In this document: piece by piece, positions 10,541 to 19,639 of the stretch
How the letters are laid out: the number at the start of each line of letters is the position of its first letter
Position numbering within the stretch: position 1 is the first letter of the stretch
Origin: Tetrapyrgos nigripes
Lineage: Eukaryota > Basidiomycota > Agaricomycetes > Agaricales > Campanellaceae
DNA length: 64,000 nucleotides
Reading direction: 5' to 3'
Assembly: GCA_013368315.1 (NCBI GenBank)
Contig: JAACJM010000121.1
Coordinates: 124,001-188,000, forward strand
Made by a program: the position numbers and the translations under genes
Notes under the pieces: generated by a model
Database searches by the model: none
What the model saw: only the letters and a program-made list of their open reading frames with translations
What the model was told of the DNA's origin: nothing

Positions 10541-11245
10541 TTAACACAAACACTCTAGCCTATTGTCCTCCTCCATCAGTTTGGGTTCATGCCCCATTAG
10601 CAATGCTTCTGGCTGAAAATCTCGCACCAGCTGTATAGTCTTTTGTCCTGAACTGTGTGATAGAGTGACATAGAGGTTGAAAAGATTCAGTTTGCTGGTT
10701 GGAGGCTTGCCAATGTCAATGAGGACATATGGAATGGTCTGTCCCTGGGAGCAGTAGCCTGTAAATGCGTAAGCCAAAGTCATACTGAATTGTTTTCTGA
10801 TCACAGTCTGGTTGAAAATCTTGCTCCCTTGCCATATCTTCAGATATAACTTCTGTGAAGTGGGCTCTATTGGTATCACATTTTCCTCTAATCCCTCCAA
10901 CTTCTCAGCCCATGTCCTCTTCATTTTAACCAAGATGCAAAGCAGCAAATACTTCAGGTGTACCAGTTGTGTGTTTGCATCTGCCTTTGGTTCATGTGGG
11001 TCAAGCACTACATCAACAATTTCCCCTCTTGCACTGTTGGTAATGTCAAGGTCCATCTCGATGTTCTTTGTCACCAATACCTTGGCTCCAATGGCAAATT
11101 CCACTTGGTCTGGCAAGTTCTTCCTTGACTTCTGTAGATGTATAGCAAGTGCATACTGCTCTACCATGGTAAGAGACCTGTCCTTTACAGTATTTGAAGC
11201 TTTGATAATGAACAGTCAATTTCCTGTCTCTTTGCAGTGATTTCG
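10541..11245 (-). pseudogene. C-terminal fragment of a Helitron-type PIF1-like helicase
   Basis: The minus strand encodes the C-terminal motifs of PIF1/Helitron helicases: GAKVLVTKNIEMDLDI-NSARGEIVDVVLDP, then FSMTLAYAFTGYCSQGQTI, and YVTLSHSSGQKTIQLVRDF. One in-frame TGA lies upstream near 11215. The Walker A/B part and the Rep domain are absent, so it is a truncated copy of a rolling-circle transposon. It complements the other Helitron remnant in this window (50117-52395), which lacks exactly this part, but they need not be from one element. Confidence 0.8.
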
Positions 11246-11263
11246 GATCACATCTTTCCAATT

Positions 11264-11352
11264 ACTATTAAGTAATTGGTTTTTTTTGATACCGAGCCAG
11301 CAAACTTTCATAGTAACGCGGATCGCTGCGCCATGGGAATTTGCAGCTATAT
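11264..11352 (-). repeat. SINE body fragment
   Basis: About 90 bp similar to the body of the SINE at 40590-40735. Shared blocks in the same order are TAAT(T/C)GGTTTT, AACGCG(G/A)ATC, CTGC and G(G/T)GAATTTG. No A or B box remains here. Confidence 0.5.
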
Positions 11353-11359
11353 ATATGTT

Positions 11360-11478
11360 TAATCATCTTGCAATGTCATTCAAGGGTAATTTCGGGCGAG
11401 AATTAATAGGCAAATCATAGGGAGCCCTGAAACAGCGACTCTCCTGGGTATATTTCGATGAAAATGATGGCTCTGCAA
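11360..11478 (-). repeat. B2 terminal repeat of the Ngaro-like element
   Basis: About 119 bp matching B1 at 11883-12001; both start TAATCATCTTG and contain AGGGAGCCCTGAAACAGC and CCTGGGTATATTTC. A related block at 62384-62509 follows the other recombinase gene. Confidence 0.8.
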
Positions 11479-11882
11479 CACTATAGTACATAATGTAGAT
11501 ATGGGAGTGGAGGGTGGGTGATGCAAAATCTACTGATAACCACTGATAGACTTGTGAGGGAAAGTGAAAGTGTGAAAGTCAGTGGGAACAAGGCTCTTGG
11601 GTATAAGTATACACGAATCAGGAATGAAACAAAGGAGACTGATCTAGGGTACTATAGAGATAAATTTCGATATATTAAGGTAGGGGAAAATCAAGAACGG
11701 AGTATAAGCAATGGACAGCCCTGGGGTCCTGCATGAGAAATCTATCCATGGAGGATGACGAGGGAAAGCAATGGACAGCCCTGGGGTTCTGCGCGATGGA
11801 TATAAGAGAGAGGGAATAAGAAATTCACAGTGTAACTTACCGCGATGATTAGATTTTTGTAAAACTCTTTTAAAAACACAAC
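11479..11882 (-). repeat. A2 terminal repeat of the Ngaro-like element
   Basis: Matches A1 (34018-34371) over most of its length, including GATGCAAAATCTACTGATAA, GGCTCTTGGGTATAAGTATA and the AATGGACAGCCCTGGGGT motif. Here that motif is present twice (about 11707 and 11771) against once in A1. Confidence 0.8.
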
Positions 11883-12001
11883 TAATCATCTTGTGACGTC
11901 GTTCAAGGGTAATTTCAGGTGAGAATTAATAGGCGAATCACAGGGAGCCCTGAAACAGCAACTCCCCTGGGTATATTTCAATGAAAACAATGGCTCAGCA
12001 A
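11883..12001 (-). repeat. B1 repeat of the Ngaro-like element
   Basis: Direct repeat partner of B2 (11360-11478), located just downstream of the recombinase gene on the minus strand. Confidence 0.8.
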
Positions 12002-12084
12002 GGCTAAGAAGCCTATGGAGTATTGGGGGTCTTGAGAGGGAGGAGAATTGAGGGGTGATGTTAGCCAGAGCCAACAGGAGTTGT

Positions 12085-12983
12085 TCACTTCTTCATAAGT
12101 AAGGCTGAGAAGAATAACAGGTGTTTCCGAATGTAAAGGCAGAGAGCTTCAGATGTCCAATGGCCAATGGTTTGAATGACTTCCCAAGAGTAACCGAGTG
12201 ATGTGTAATGAGTGGCACCTCCAGAATGTAAGGAGTGACTGGATACATTGCTAGGGCAATAGTGATGAAGATGCCAGACGAACCATTGTCTGGTGGGGAT
12301 GGAGCTGTCTTTACGAGTGAAGAGATTCAGATGAGCAGGATATAGGGAATCACAATGTTGTAAGTATTGCCTTGTTATCTTCACTGCGCAGTTGTCTCCT
12401 TCTGTGGCTCGTAAAACAATCTTGTTTCCATTGAACTCTTTATCAGATTTATGTGTGGGTAGGAGGAATTCAAGGTGCTCATCATCAATTTTCAAGGATG
12501 AACACATAACTACCTTCCACAGCTCATGGTGCCCCACTGTGTCTGGCCAAACTAACTCTCCTAACCTCCTCATGGCCAAAAAACCCACAAAAAGTATCAC
12601 CAGGAATAACAGATCGTCAAGGTCATTTGAATCCTTCAAACTGTTATACACCTCTGATAGCTCTTCTCTCCCCAACGCATGCTTCTGTTGCCTCTCATAT
12701 GCATGTCTCTTTTTGCACCCTTCAATGTCCTCCTGACTAATTTGCTCATATGAACTTGACAAAGATTCAGGTAATGTGCCTCAAGTTGATCGCATATCCT
12801 GGAGAGATAGGTTGAAATGGAAGATGGTTTGATGAAGTGGCACATGTAAGCAACATAGAGGCTGAAAGTATCTTCAGTGGGTTCAATGTCGAAACCATGG
12901 TTTTGGCAGAACTGGATGTATGATTCTGTGGCTGTTGAATACAAAGATTTGGAGCTGGGATCAATTGAATACCCAGGTTTCAT
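12085..12983 (-). pseudogene. Tyrosine recombinase of the Ngaro-like element
   Basis: Two overlapping minus-strand frames form one recombinase. The N-terminal core-binding part (ATESYIQFCQNHGFDI, SSISTYLSRICDQLEAHY) reads to about 12740, then a frameshift leads into the catalytic domain (LGREELSEVYNSLKD..., MRRLGELVWPD with the first Arg). The C-terminal signature reads HSLHSGGATHY ... GHWTSEALCLYIRKH, with the His of HxxR, the second His and the nucleophile Tyr in place. The second arginine of HxxR is His here (HSLH), while the relative at 61450-62316 has HSLR. Frameshift plus loss of this catalytic arginine make it inactive. It integrates the circular cDNA in this class of retroelements. 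Confidence 0.88.
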
Positions 12984-13025
12984 GTGTTTTCACTTTGCGT
13001 CACCTGGGCTCAGGAGCAGCTGTAT

Positions 13026-13442
13026 TCATTTTAGATCTGTCCCCAGCATCAGTCGAGGGAGTTGAAAAAGAGTGATGATGATATCTGGGATCTTGTTGTA
13101 TACTTCAGCGTTCTTGAATCTTGACAGAGCATCAGCAATCTCATTCTTCTCTCCAGGTATGTGGAGTATTTGTAAATGGGATTTGTGATGGAGGAGGAGG
13201 TCGATGGTGGTGATCAGAATGGGGTTGTATGATGGAGACACCTTGAGTGAATTGAACATGTCTACTGTGTTAGAATTGTCTGTAAAGATGATGATGCATG
13301 ATGGCAGAGGATTCAATGATTCAATGGCAAATGACAGAGCTGAGAGGACAGATAGAGCCTCGAAATAAAAGATACCCTTCTCCAGTTCAACATTCTTGCA
13401 CTGAAAACCCACATGGACGTTACCGGTGTTATACCAAAAACC
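13026..13442 (-). pseudogene. RNase H segment of the Ngaro-like element, downstream of the Gypsy-1 insertion
   Basis: The minus strand encodes GFQCKNVELEKGIFYFEALSVLSALSF..., IFTDNSNTVDMFNSLK and LLHHKSHLQILHIPGEKNEIADALS, matching the plus-strand RNase H at 9820-10200. Its N-terminal part, ending in FCDACLMGMGF, is found 10 kb away at about 23666-23720 beyond Gypsy-1. The catalytic Glu (FEALS) is intact. The recombinase frame begins about 40 bp further on. Confidence 0.85.
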
Positions 13443-14001
13443 TGTAAGAGTCGTACCTACGGTCGTCAAAGGATGGCTATGAACGACGTTGATACGCTGG
13501 AGACCGCTAGGCAATATGGCTGGCTGGCTAAAGGTTGTTATGGCTAATAGGAGTTTTCAGCCACAATGACAGTACTTATAGGATAAGTACCAGTTGTAAT
13601 GAGTTAAAAAATAGAGGATGCTGGCCAAAGGCTTCTGTTGGATGCTGAGGATTGCTGAATGCGATTTGCTGAAGATTGGATAAGATTCGGGTTGTTGTAG
13701 GTAGGTTGAACAAAATAACTAGACTAAGGATGTACATAGTTGTATTACAGGTTATATATGGTTTAAAGGGCTATTTAGTGAGTCATTAACTAAGAATGCG
13801 AGTCATAGGGGTTCGGATCCGTAGGATCGAGTCATAAGTAAGCCTGAGTCAAGAGAATTACCGTGAGTCGATGGAGATTGAGGCGTGAAGAGGTTTAGAA
13901 GTCGTGAGAAAAAATATCCGGGTGTTCCCGTAGTCCGCGGGACGTCGTCCGGATTTGTTCGTAAGGTCCCCTTTACTTGTTACGATGTACGTATCATGAC
14001 A
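13443..14001 (-). repeat. 3' LTR of Gypsy-1
   Basis: 559 bp, TG...CA ends, identical by eye to 23107-23665. Confidence 0.95.
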
Positions 14002-14014
14002 TTTCCCCCCGCTC
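14002..14014 (-). promoter_or_regulatory. Polypurine tract of Gypsy-1
   Basis: On the minus strand the bases just upstream of the 3' LTR read AGCGGGGGGAAA, the usual place and composition for plus-strand DNA priming. Confidence 0.7.
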
Positions 14015-14194
14015 TAGTCTGAACCCGTGAAGACTATGGAAGTAAAACCTTGCAGGGTCGGATTAGGTTCCCAGAGCGGTGATACAAGTTCTCCCAGGTT
14101 TGGTTTGGGTCGTATACCCGGGGTATCATTCGATTCATGCATCGGTTCGGTTTAGTAAGCGTTCTTTTGCGAGTCCTCTATGAGACGTCTTTAG

Positions 14195-14201
14195 TATAAA
14201 A
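14195..14201 (+). promoter_or_regulatory. TATA box of the antisense gene in Gypsy-1
   Basis: TATAAAA, 58 bases before the ATG at 14259, on the strand opposite to gag-pol and inside the element, not in the LTR. Confidence 0.6.
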
Positions 14202-14258
14202 GCGTCTGCTCAGAATGCTATCTTTCAGCATCGAATCTCCTTTGATTTCATTCTTCCA

Positions 14259-15243
14259 ATGGCCCAATCTCCTGCTTCATCTTTCTCCTCTATTTTTGGC
14301 GATAGTGACGACGACATCGTCTTTCTTGGCACTCGTAACGCCCCTTCTGTCGATCCAGTCGGTGGGGATCATAAGTAAGAGATCCTTTAATTTTTCGTTG
14401 GAATTTTGTTGAAAAACATTGTTCAGTGCGCATGCTGTTCCACCTGAGGATGCCATTACGGCTGCTCTAGCGAGGCTAGTCCTGGTTGAGCATCAACTAG
14501 CCAATCAAGGACGCGTTCATGAAGATTTGGAGACGTATGATTCGTTTATGTTACCTCTGCTTCATTTGATTTTGAATTCCTTTCCTAGGGAGTATGCTCT
14601 TCTTCAAGACCGCTGCCGTCGATTCGAAGATGACTGGCTTTCCAGTCTTGACCGTGTTACTGGACAGGACACGCAGATTCATGATCTGGAGAAAACCATT
14701 GCTGATCTGCGGTCTTCTGAGGACGATCTTCGTCAGAAGCTATCCGTTGCTAATCAGAATCATCAGGCCTCTACCCTGGCATTGGCAATTTCGGAGAGTC
14801 GATCTTTGGAGTACTCGGAGAAATTGCAGTCCACAGAACGTATGTTGGATCGTGCTAACACCAATTCAAGAGAGAATTTTCTTCGCTCGGGTCGTTTTGC
14901 ACGTCAGGCTCTCATAGCGCGTCGTGGCAATGCTCGTTTGTCATTTTTCAAGCTGTACGATGATTTGGACAGCATCGAGAAGCTGATTGTCGATTTGGGT
15001 ACTGTAACATGTGCCCAGCAGTTGTCGATCAAGGCTTTAGCGCTGTCCCAGGGTTTCTCTCGCTTTCAACGCTTCCTTCGTCAGGTTGATTCCGCTAGCT
15101 TGTCCATTACCGGAAATTACGAGGAGCAGCAGAAGGGTATGCAGGAGATCGAACGTTACGCATCTGGTCCAGAAGTTCCCTCGTTGATGGCTGTATTGTT
15201 TCCTTCGTTCGTTTTTTCCTTCGTGTATTTTATATCTCCTTAT

Positions 15244-15284
<41 letters not shown>

Positions 15285-15488
15285 CAGCATGCATAACCTC
15301 CCTGCTCGCCCTCAATCCAGTCCCTCTGGGGTTGGGAAGCGTGCCCGTTCATCTCATTCCTCTGATCCTCGAAAACGCCCTTGTTTGTAAGTTTATTTTA
15401 TTTTGTCTCTTCTTCTTTTCTTGTCTAACTCCATTATTATAGATCCAACCCATTGACCACTGTCGAAGAAGGCGAAATTTCCATTTAG
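14259..15488 (+). CDS. Antisense spliced coiled-coil protein carried by Gypsy-1
   Basis: Four exons join in frame: 14259-14374, 14427-15224, 15288-15386 and 15443-15488, giving 352 residues. The introns are GT-AG; intron 2 contains a run of more than 30 T before its TTTCAG acceptor. The N-terminus is Ser-rich and acidic (SSIFGDSDDDIVFLG). The middle is a long heptad-rich coiled coil (LEKTIADLRSSEDDLRQKL, SLEYSEKLQSTERMLDRAN). The C-terminus has a basic patch (KRARSS...RKRPC) that could be a nuclear localisation signal. Exon 3 depends on a GTATTT donor at 15225; neighbouring donors would shift the frame into a stop. The gene lies between pol and the 3' LTR in antisense orientation and has its own TATA box. 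No enzymatic motif was seen. A role in regulating or targeting the element is possible but is inference only. Confidence 0.75.
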
Positions 15489-15587
15489 AATGGTCCATTC
15501 CCCAATACTATGTCGAATTTGAAGTCCGTATCGAATATGCCGTATGCCCAATTATGCCCTATGTAGTATCGTTTGTATCTCATATAC

Positions 15588-18500
15588 TTAGCTCCTAGTT
15601 CTCTGGGAGCGTCGTAATGAAATTTCCTTATGTGCATCTGGTTGAGGTTGCTGTCGTTGGACTTTGATCTTTAGTTTTCGGACTTTTTGTCCTGGGATGG
15701 TTTCCTGCTCTTCCTGGGTTATTTCCTTGTTCTTCTCTTCTTTGTTTTTTAGGGACTTGATCTGTTTGGTCGTTACCCGTGGTTTATTTGGGTGCAACTC
15801 GTGATATTCTTCTAACACTTCAATTGCATTGCCCAGGTTTGCTAGCGGCTCGTATGTGTCTTCTTCTGGCCCATAGCCCTTCCATCGTACTAGGTACTCC
15901 ACCCTTCTTCCAATTCTTCGTGAGTCCAATATTTCTTCTACTTCGTACTCGTATTCGTCATCGATTTCTATAGGTTTCGGGGGTGGTTGTGAGCGGGTTG
16001 GGAATTCATTGGGATAGACCTTTGATAGTAGATTTACATGGAAAACGTTGTGAATCCCCTTCATTGTTCCAGGTAAATCCAATCGATATGCATGGCTAGA
16101 CACTTTTTTACTGATCTTGAAAGGTCCCAGTCGTTTATAATCGAGCTTTTTGGTTGGTCGTCTAGTTTTAATATTTTTGGCATTTAACCAAACCAAGGTT
16201 CCCTTATCCCAATCTTCCGGCTCCTGCTCCCTGTCCAAATTTGCGTACTCCTCGTATGATTTATTGACGATTTCGATCTGTTCTCGTAAATATTTGTGCA
16301 GATCTCGTAATTCCGTCGCTTTCATCTGAGCTGCGTGATTTGGAAGGTTCGGGAATCCTATCGTTAATCGAGGATGATATCCTTTATTTGCGAAGAAAGG
16401 AGATACATTCGTGGTCGAATGTGGCGCATTGTTATAAGTAAATTCTGCTAATGGCAGAAATTCCTCCCAATCGTCCTGATCATAATTGACGAATGTTCGA
16501 AGATATTGTTCCAATATTTGGTTCAATCGTTCTGTCTGCCCATCAGTTTCAGGATGATATGCTGTGGAGAGATTGCTTTTAATTTCCAATGCCTCGCATA
16601 ATGCCTGCCAGAATTTCGAAACAAAGAGTGTTCCCCGATCGGATATAATATCCAAAGGAATGCCGTGTTTTGAAAAGACGTGCTTCAAAAAATGTTTTGC
16701 TAGTTGTGAAGCATTGTCCGTCGTATAACAAGGTATGAAAATTCCTTGTTTAGTTAATCTACACACCACCACCATAATTGCATCGAAGCCATTAGATTTC
16801 GGTAATTCTGTTATGTGATCGACTGAAATTGATGTCCACGGTTGTAGTCCTATAGGGAGAGGTTTTAGGAGCCCGAAGGGCTTCCTCCGGATTGCTTTTA
16901 CACGGTTACATGTATGGCAAGACCGTATGAAGCTTGTAACATCCCTCCTCATTCTTGGCCAAAAATAACTCCTATGTAAGAGTTTAATGGTAGCATTGAT
17001 ACCAGGATGTCCTCTTAATTTATGTTCGTGGTGACTTTGAATGATTTTCATTCGTAAGTCTTGATCATCAGGGACATAGATCAATCCCTCTCGCATAAGT
17101 AATCCGTTATGCATTGAAAATGGACCCGGCTCTTTCGATATTGCCAGTTTCTCCTTTTCTAATTGGTATGTATCCTTTTTCGCACTTCGAATTTGTTGAA
17201 TTTCAACTTCTTCGCTAAGGACGAGGGCACCGAGTAATTGTTCTGGCCGAATTAAGATTCGTTCGTTGGTCTGATTTGCTATGTTCTGCTCCCCCTTTTT
17301 GGGGTAAACATCTGCTCTTCGAGTGAGAGCATCTGGTTTTGCTCCGAGCCTCCCTGGTCGATAGTGAATTGTGAAGTCGAATCCTGACAAGAATTCCGAC
17401 CACCGTGCCTGTCTTCGACTTAACCTCTTTGTTGTAGTGAAAAACTGGAGGTTATTATGATCGGAATACACTTGAATTGGATGTCTGGATCCCTCGAGAT
17501 ACGCACGCCATTGCTTAAACGATTCCACAATTGCTAGGAGCTCCTTGTCAAAGATGTCATAGTTTAATTCGGCTACTGACATCGTTCGAGCATAGAATGC
17601 TACCGGATGGATTTCTTTTGTCTCCGGATGGGGTTGAGAAATAATGGAAGCGATGGCGTAGTCAGAGGCGTCCGATTCCACGATTATGGGTAAGTTTGGG
17701 TCAAAATGTCGTAGGATAGGAGCTTCTGAGAACGCCTGTTTCAATAATTGGAACACCGTATCGCATTGTTTCGTCCAGATCCATCGAGCGTTCTTCATTG
17801 TAAGCCGAGTTAAAGGTTTCACGATTCCGGAGTAATTATCGATAAATCTTCTGTAGAAATTCGCAAATCCCAGAAAAGACTGAACCTCTTTGACTGAGGT
17901 TGGTGTTGGCCATTTCTGAATGACTTCGATTTTCTTTGGATCCATGGTTACTCCTTGTGGAGAAATAACAAAACCTAGATATTCCACACTATTGGTATGG
18001 AATTCACATTTTTCCGGCTTCAGATGCAGATCATTCTCTTCCAACCGATGCAACACTTCTGTGACATGATGGATATGTTCCTCTTCATTATCTGAGAAGA
18101 TAAGTATATCATCGAGATATATTATCACGTAAATATCCAACATGTCATGGAAGATTTTATGCATGAAATGTTGGAAGACCGATGGAGCATTTGTGAGACC
18201 AAATGGCATCACTAGGTATTCAAAAGCTCCATAACGCGTTCGAAACGCTGTCTTCCATTCGTGACCTTCTGCAATTCTGATGTTGTTATAGCCTACGCGT
18301 ATATCCAATTTGGTGTATATTTTGGATTGTCGTAGGCGATCAATGAGATTTCCAATCAACGGGAGGGGGTATTTGTTCTTTTTTGTCAAGCGGTTAAGTC
18401 CTCGGTAGTCGATACAAAGTCGTAAGCTCCCATCCTTTTTCTTTGCAAAAAGTACGGGTGCTCCGATAGGGGAGGTTGATGACCGAATGAAACCTTTTCC

Positions 18501-19571
18501 AAGCATTTCGTCAATGTAACTCTTTAATGCTTGAAGTTCAGTTTCGGACATATTATAGATTTTGCCCAGAGACGGTAGTTCATCATTCTCCGTTTCGATC
18601 TTCATATCAAAAGGCCTATGTGGTGGCATCGCCTGTGCTTCCGCCGTCGAGAATACTTTCGAAAACTTTTGGTATTGGACGGGTACTATTCGTTCGAATG
18701 TGGCGCGCTCTGCTTCTGACATTGCTGCTTTGATTGGATCAGATCTCTTGTTACAGTCCTCTTGGGCGATTAGAGCAGATGCTTGCTCCATTTTGCTTTC
18801 TGATGGGGCAATCTGGAGAGAGTACGCCTCGTAACCCTTTTTAACCAACATCATAAAGGGAACTGCTCCGATCAGGCTAATGTATGGCCCTTCTCGAGCC
18901 TTGTTGGATTTTCTTTCCTCAACGACTTCTTCTTCAAGAATAATTTCCTCCACCACTTTATCAGGGCTATTTTCCTTCACCACTTTATCAGGAATATTCC
19001 CAGGTCCTTTGGATAGCTCCTCCTGATAATAGTTTTCGACTTCATCTTCTTTTAACAGCAGTGGGTCATTTTCCCCCAGTGTTAGTCCATAGAATGGTTG
19101 TTCTTCTTCTTCTTCCACAGTTGACACCTGAATCCTCATGTTTAAGTCCTCAATCAATGTCGCCTGTAGTTTTTCCCCTCCGTTCAAGGTAAAACTCAGG
19201 TTATCCCAATTGATTGTTGGATTGTACTTCCTTAACCATGGTAATCCCAGTACTATTTTCGCCGAGGGGTGCAATTTGGTTATCAGGAATTGCTCTTTCT
19301 GTGTTGTCCCATCGTCGAAAATAATTGTATCTTCGAAATATTCAGTTATTAATCCTCCCGAAGTTTCGTTTCCATCAAAAAGAGTCAACTGTGTAGGATT
19401 GTCTAGTTGTTTGATCTTTTCCGGGTATTTCCGGGCTTGGGTACTGTCAATAAAAAGTCGTGTCGCTCCTGAATCAATCAGGGCTGGTATCGATTCATTG
19501 TTCGTAATTCCGAGACGTGTTTGGATAATAAATGCATTCTGTGTTCTTGATGATATTTTTACATTGTCCAT
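15588..19571 (-). CDS. pol: Gypsy-1 Pol polyprotein (protease-RT-RNase H-integrase-chromodomain)
   Basis: 1327 residues, uninterrupted. The aspartic protease active site LIDSGATRLF is near residue 33. Reverse transcriptase follows, with RLCIDYRGLN around 385 and the catalytic YLDDILIF around 486. RNase H (VESDASDYAIASII) is around 630. The integrase zinc-binding HHCC region (HEHKLRGHP...CHTCNRVK) starts around 845, then the DDE core with VDHITELPKS, SDRGTLF and YHPETDGQTERLNQ. A C-terminal chromodomain (YEVEEILDSRR..., YLVRWKGYGPEEDTYEP) starts near 1205; such domains guide chromoviruses to modified histones. It is in a different frame from gag, with 68 nt between the gag stop and this ATG, so it needs reinitiation, frameshifting or another start. 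All catalytic residues inspected are present. Confidence 0.96.
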   Translation of the reverse strand: MDNVKISSRTQNAFIIQTRLGITNNESIPALIDSGATRLFIDSTQARKYPEKIKQLDNPTQLTLFDGNETSGGLITEYFEDTIIFDDGTTQKEQFLITKLHPSAKIVLGLPWLRKYNPTINWDNLSFTLNGGEKLQATLIEDLNMRIQVSTVEEEEEQPFYGLTLGENDPLLLKEDEVENYYQEELSKGPGNIPDKVVKENSPDKVVEEIILEEEVVEERKSNKAREGPYISLIGAVPFMMLVKKGYEAYSLQIAPSESKMEQASALIAQEDCNKRSDPIKAAMSEAERATFERIVPVQYQKFSKVFSTAEAQAMPPHRPFDMKIETENDELPSLGKIYNMSETELQALKSYIDEMLGKGFIRSSTSPIGAPVLFAKKKDGSLRLCIDYRGLNRLTKKNKYPLPLIGNLIDRLRQSKIYTKLDIRVGYNNIRIAEGHEWKTAFRTRYGAFEYLVMPFGLTNAPSVFQHFMHKIFHDMLDIYVIIYLDDILIFSDNEEEHIHHVTEVLHRLEENDLHLKPEKCEFHTNSVEYLGFVISPQGVTMDPKKIEVIQKWPTPTSVKEVQSFLGFANFYRRFIDNYSGIVKPLTRLTMKNARWIWTKQCDTVFQLLKQAFSEAPILRHFDPNLPIIVESDASDYAIASIISQPHPETKEIHPVAFYARTMSVAELNYDIFDKELLAIVESFKQWRAYLEGSRHPIQVYSDHNNLQFFTTTKRLSRRQARWSEFLSGFDFTIHYRPGRLGAKPDALTRRADVYPKKGEQNIANQTNERILIRPEQLLGALVLSEEVEIQQIRSAKKDTYQLEKEKLAISKEPGPFSMHNGLLMREGLIYVPDDQDLRMKIIQSHHEHKLRGHPGINATIKLLHRSYFWPRMRRDVTSFIRSCHTCNRVKAIRRKPFGLLKPLPIGLQPWTSISVDHITELPKSNGFDAIMVVVCRLTKQGIFIPCYTTDNASQLAKHFLKHVFSKHGIPLDIISDRGTLFVSKFWQALCEALEIKSNLSTAYHPETDGQTERLNQILEQYLRTFVNYDQDDWEEFLPLAEFTYNNAPHSTTNVSPFFANKGYHPRLTIGFPNLPNHAAQMKATELRDLHKYLREQIEIVNKSYEEYANLDREQEPEDWDKGTLVWLNAKNIKTRRPTKKLDYKRLGPFKISKKVSSHAYRLDLPGTMKGIHNVFHVNLLSKVYPNEFPTRSQPPPKPIEIDDEYEYEVEEILDSRRIGRRVEYLVRWKGYGPEEDTYEPLANLGNAIEVLEEYHELHPNKPRVTTKQIKSLKNKEEKNKEITQEEQETIPGQKVRKLKIKVQRQQPQPDAHKEISLRRSQRTRS

Positions 19572-19639
19572 TTTGGTGAGTCCTGCTCGTAGTATTGTTT
19601 CAGGGGATTCATTGTGGTTTGGGCTCAGTTCTCCCCCTT

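Noticed and set aside
15037..15315. Minus-strand ORF with a lysine run opposite the poly-T intron
   Set aside because: Shadow of the poly-T tract in the antisense gene.
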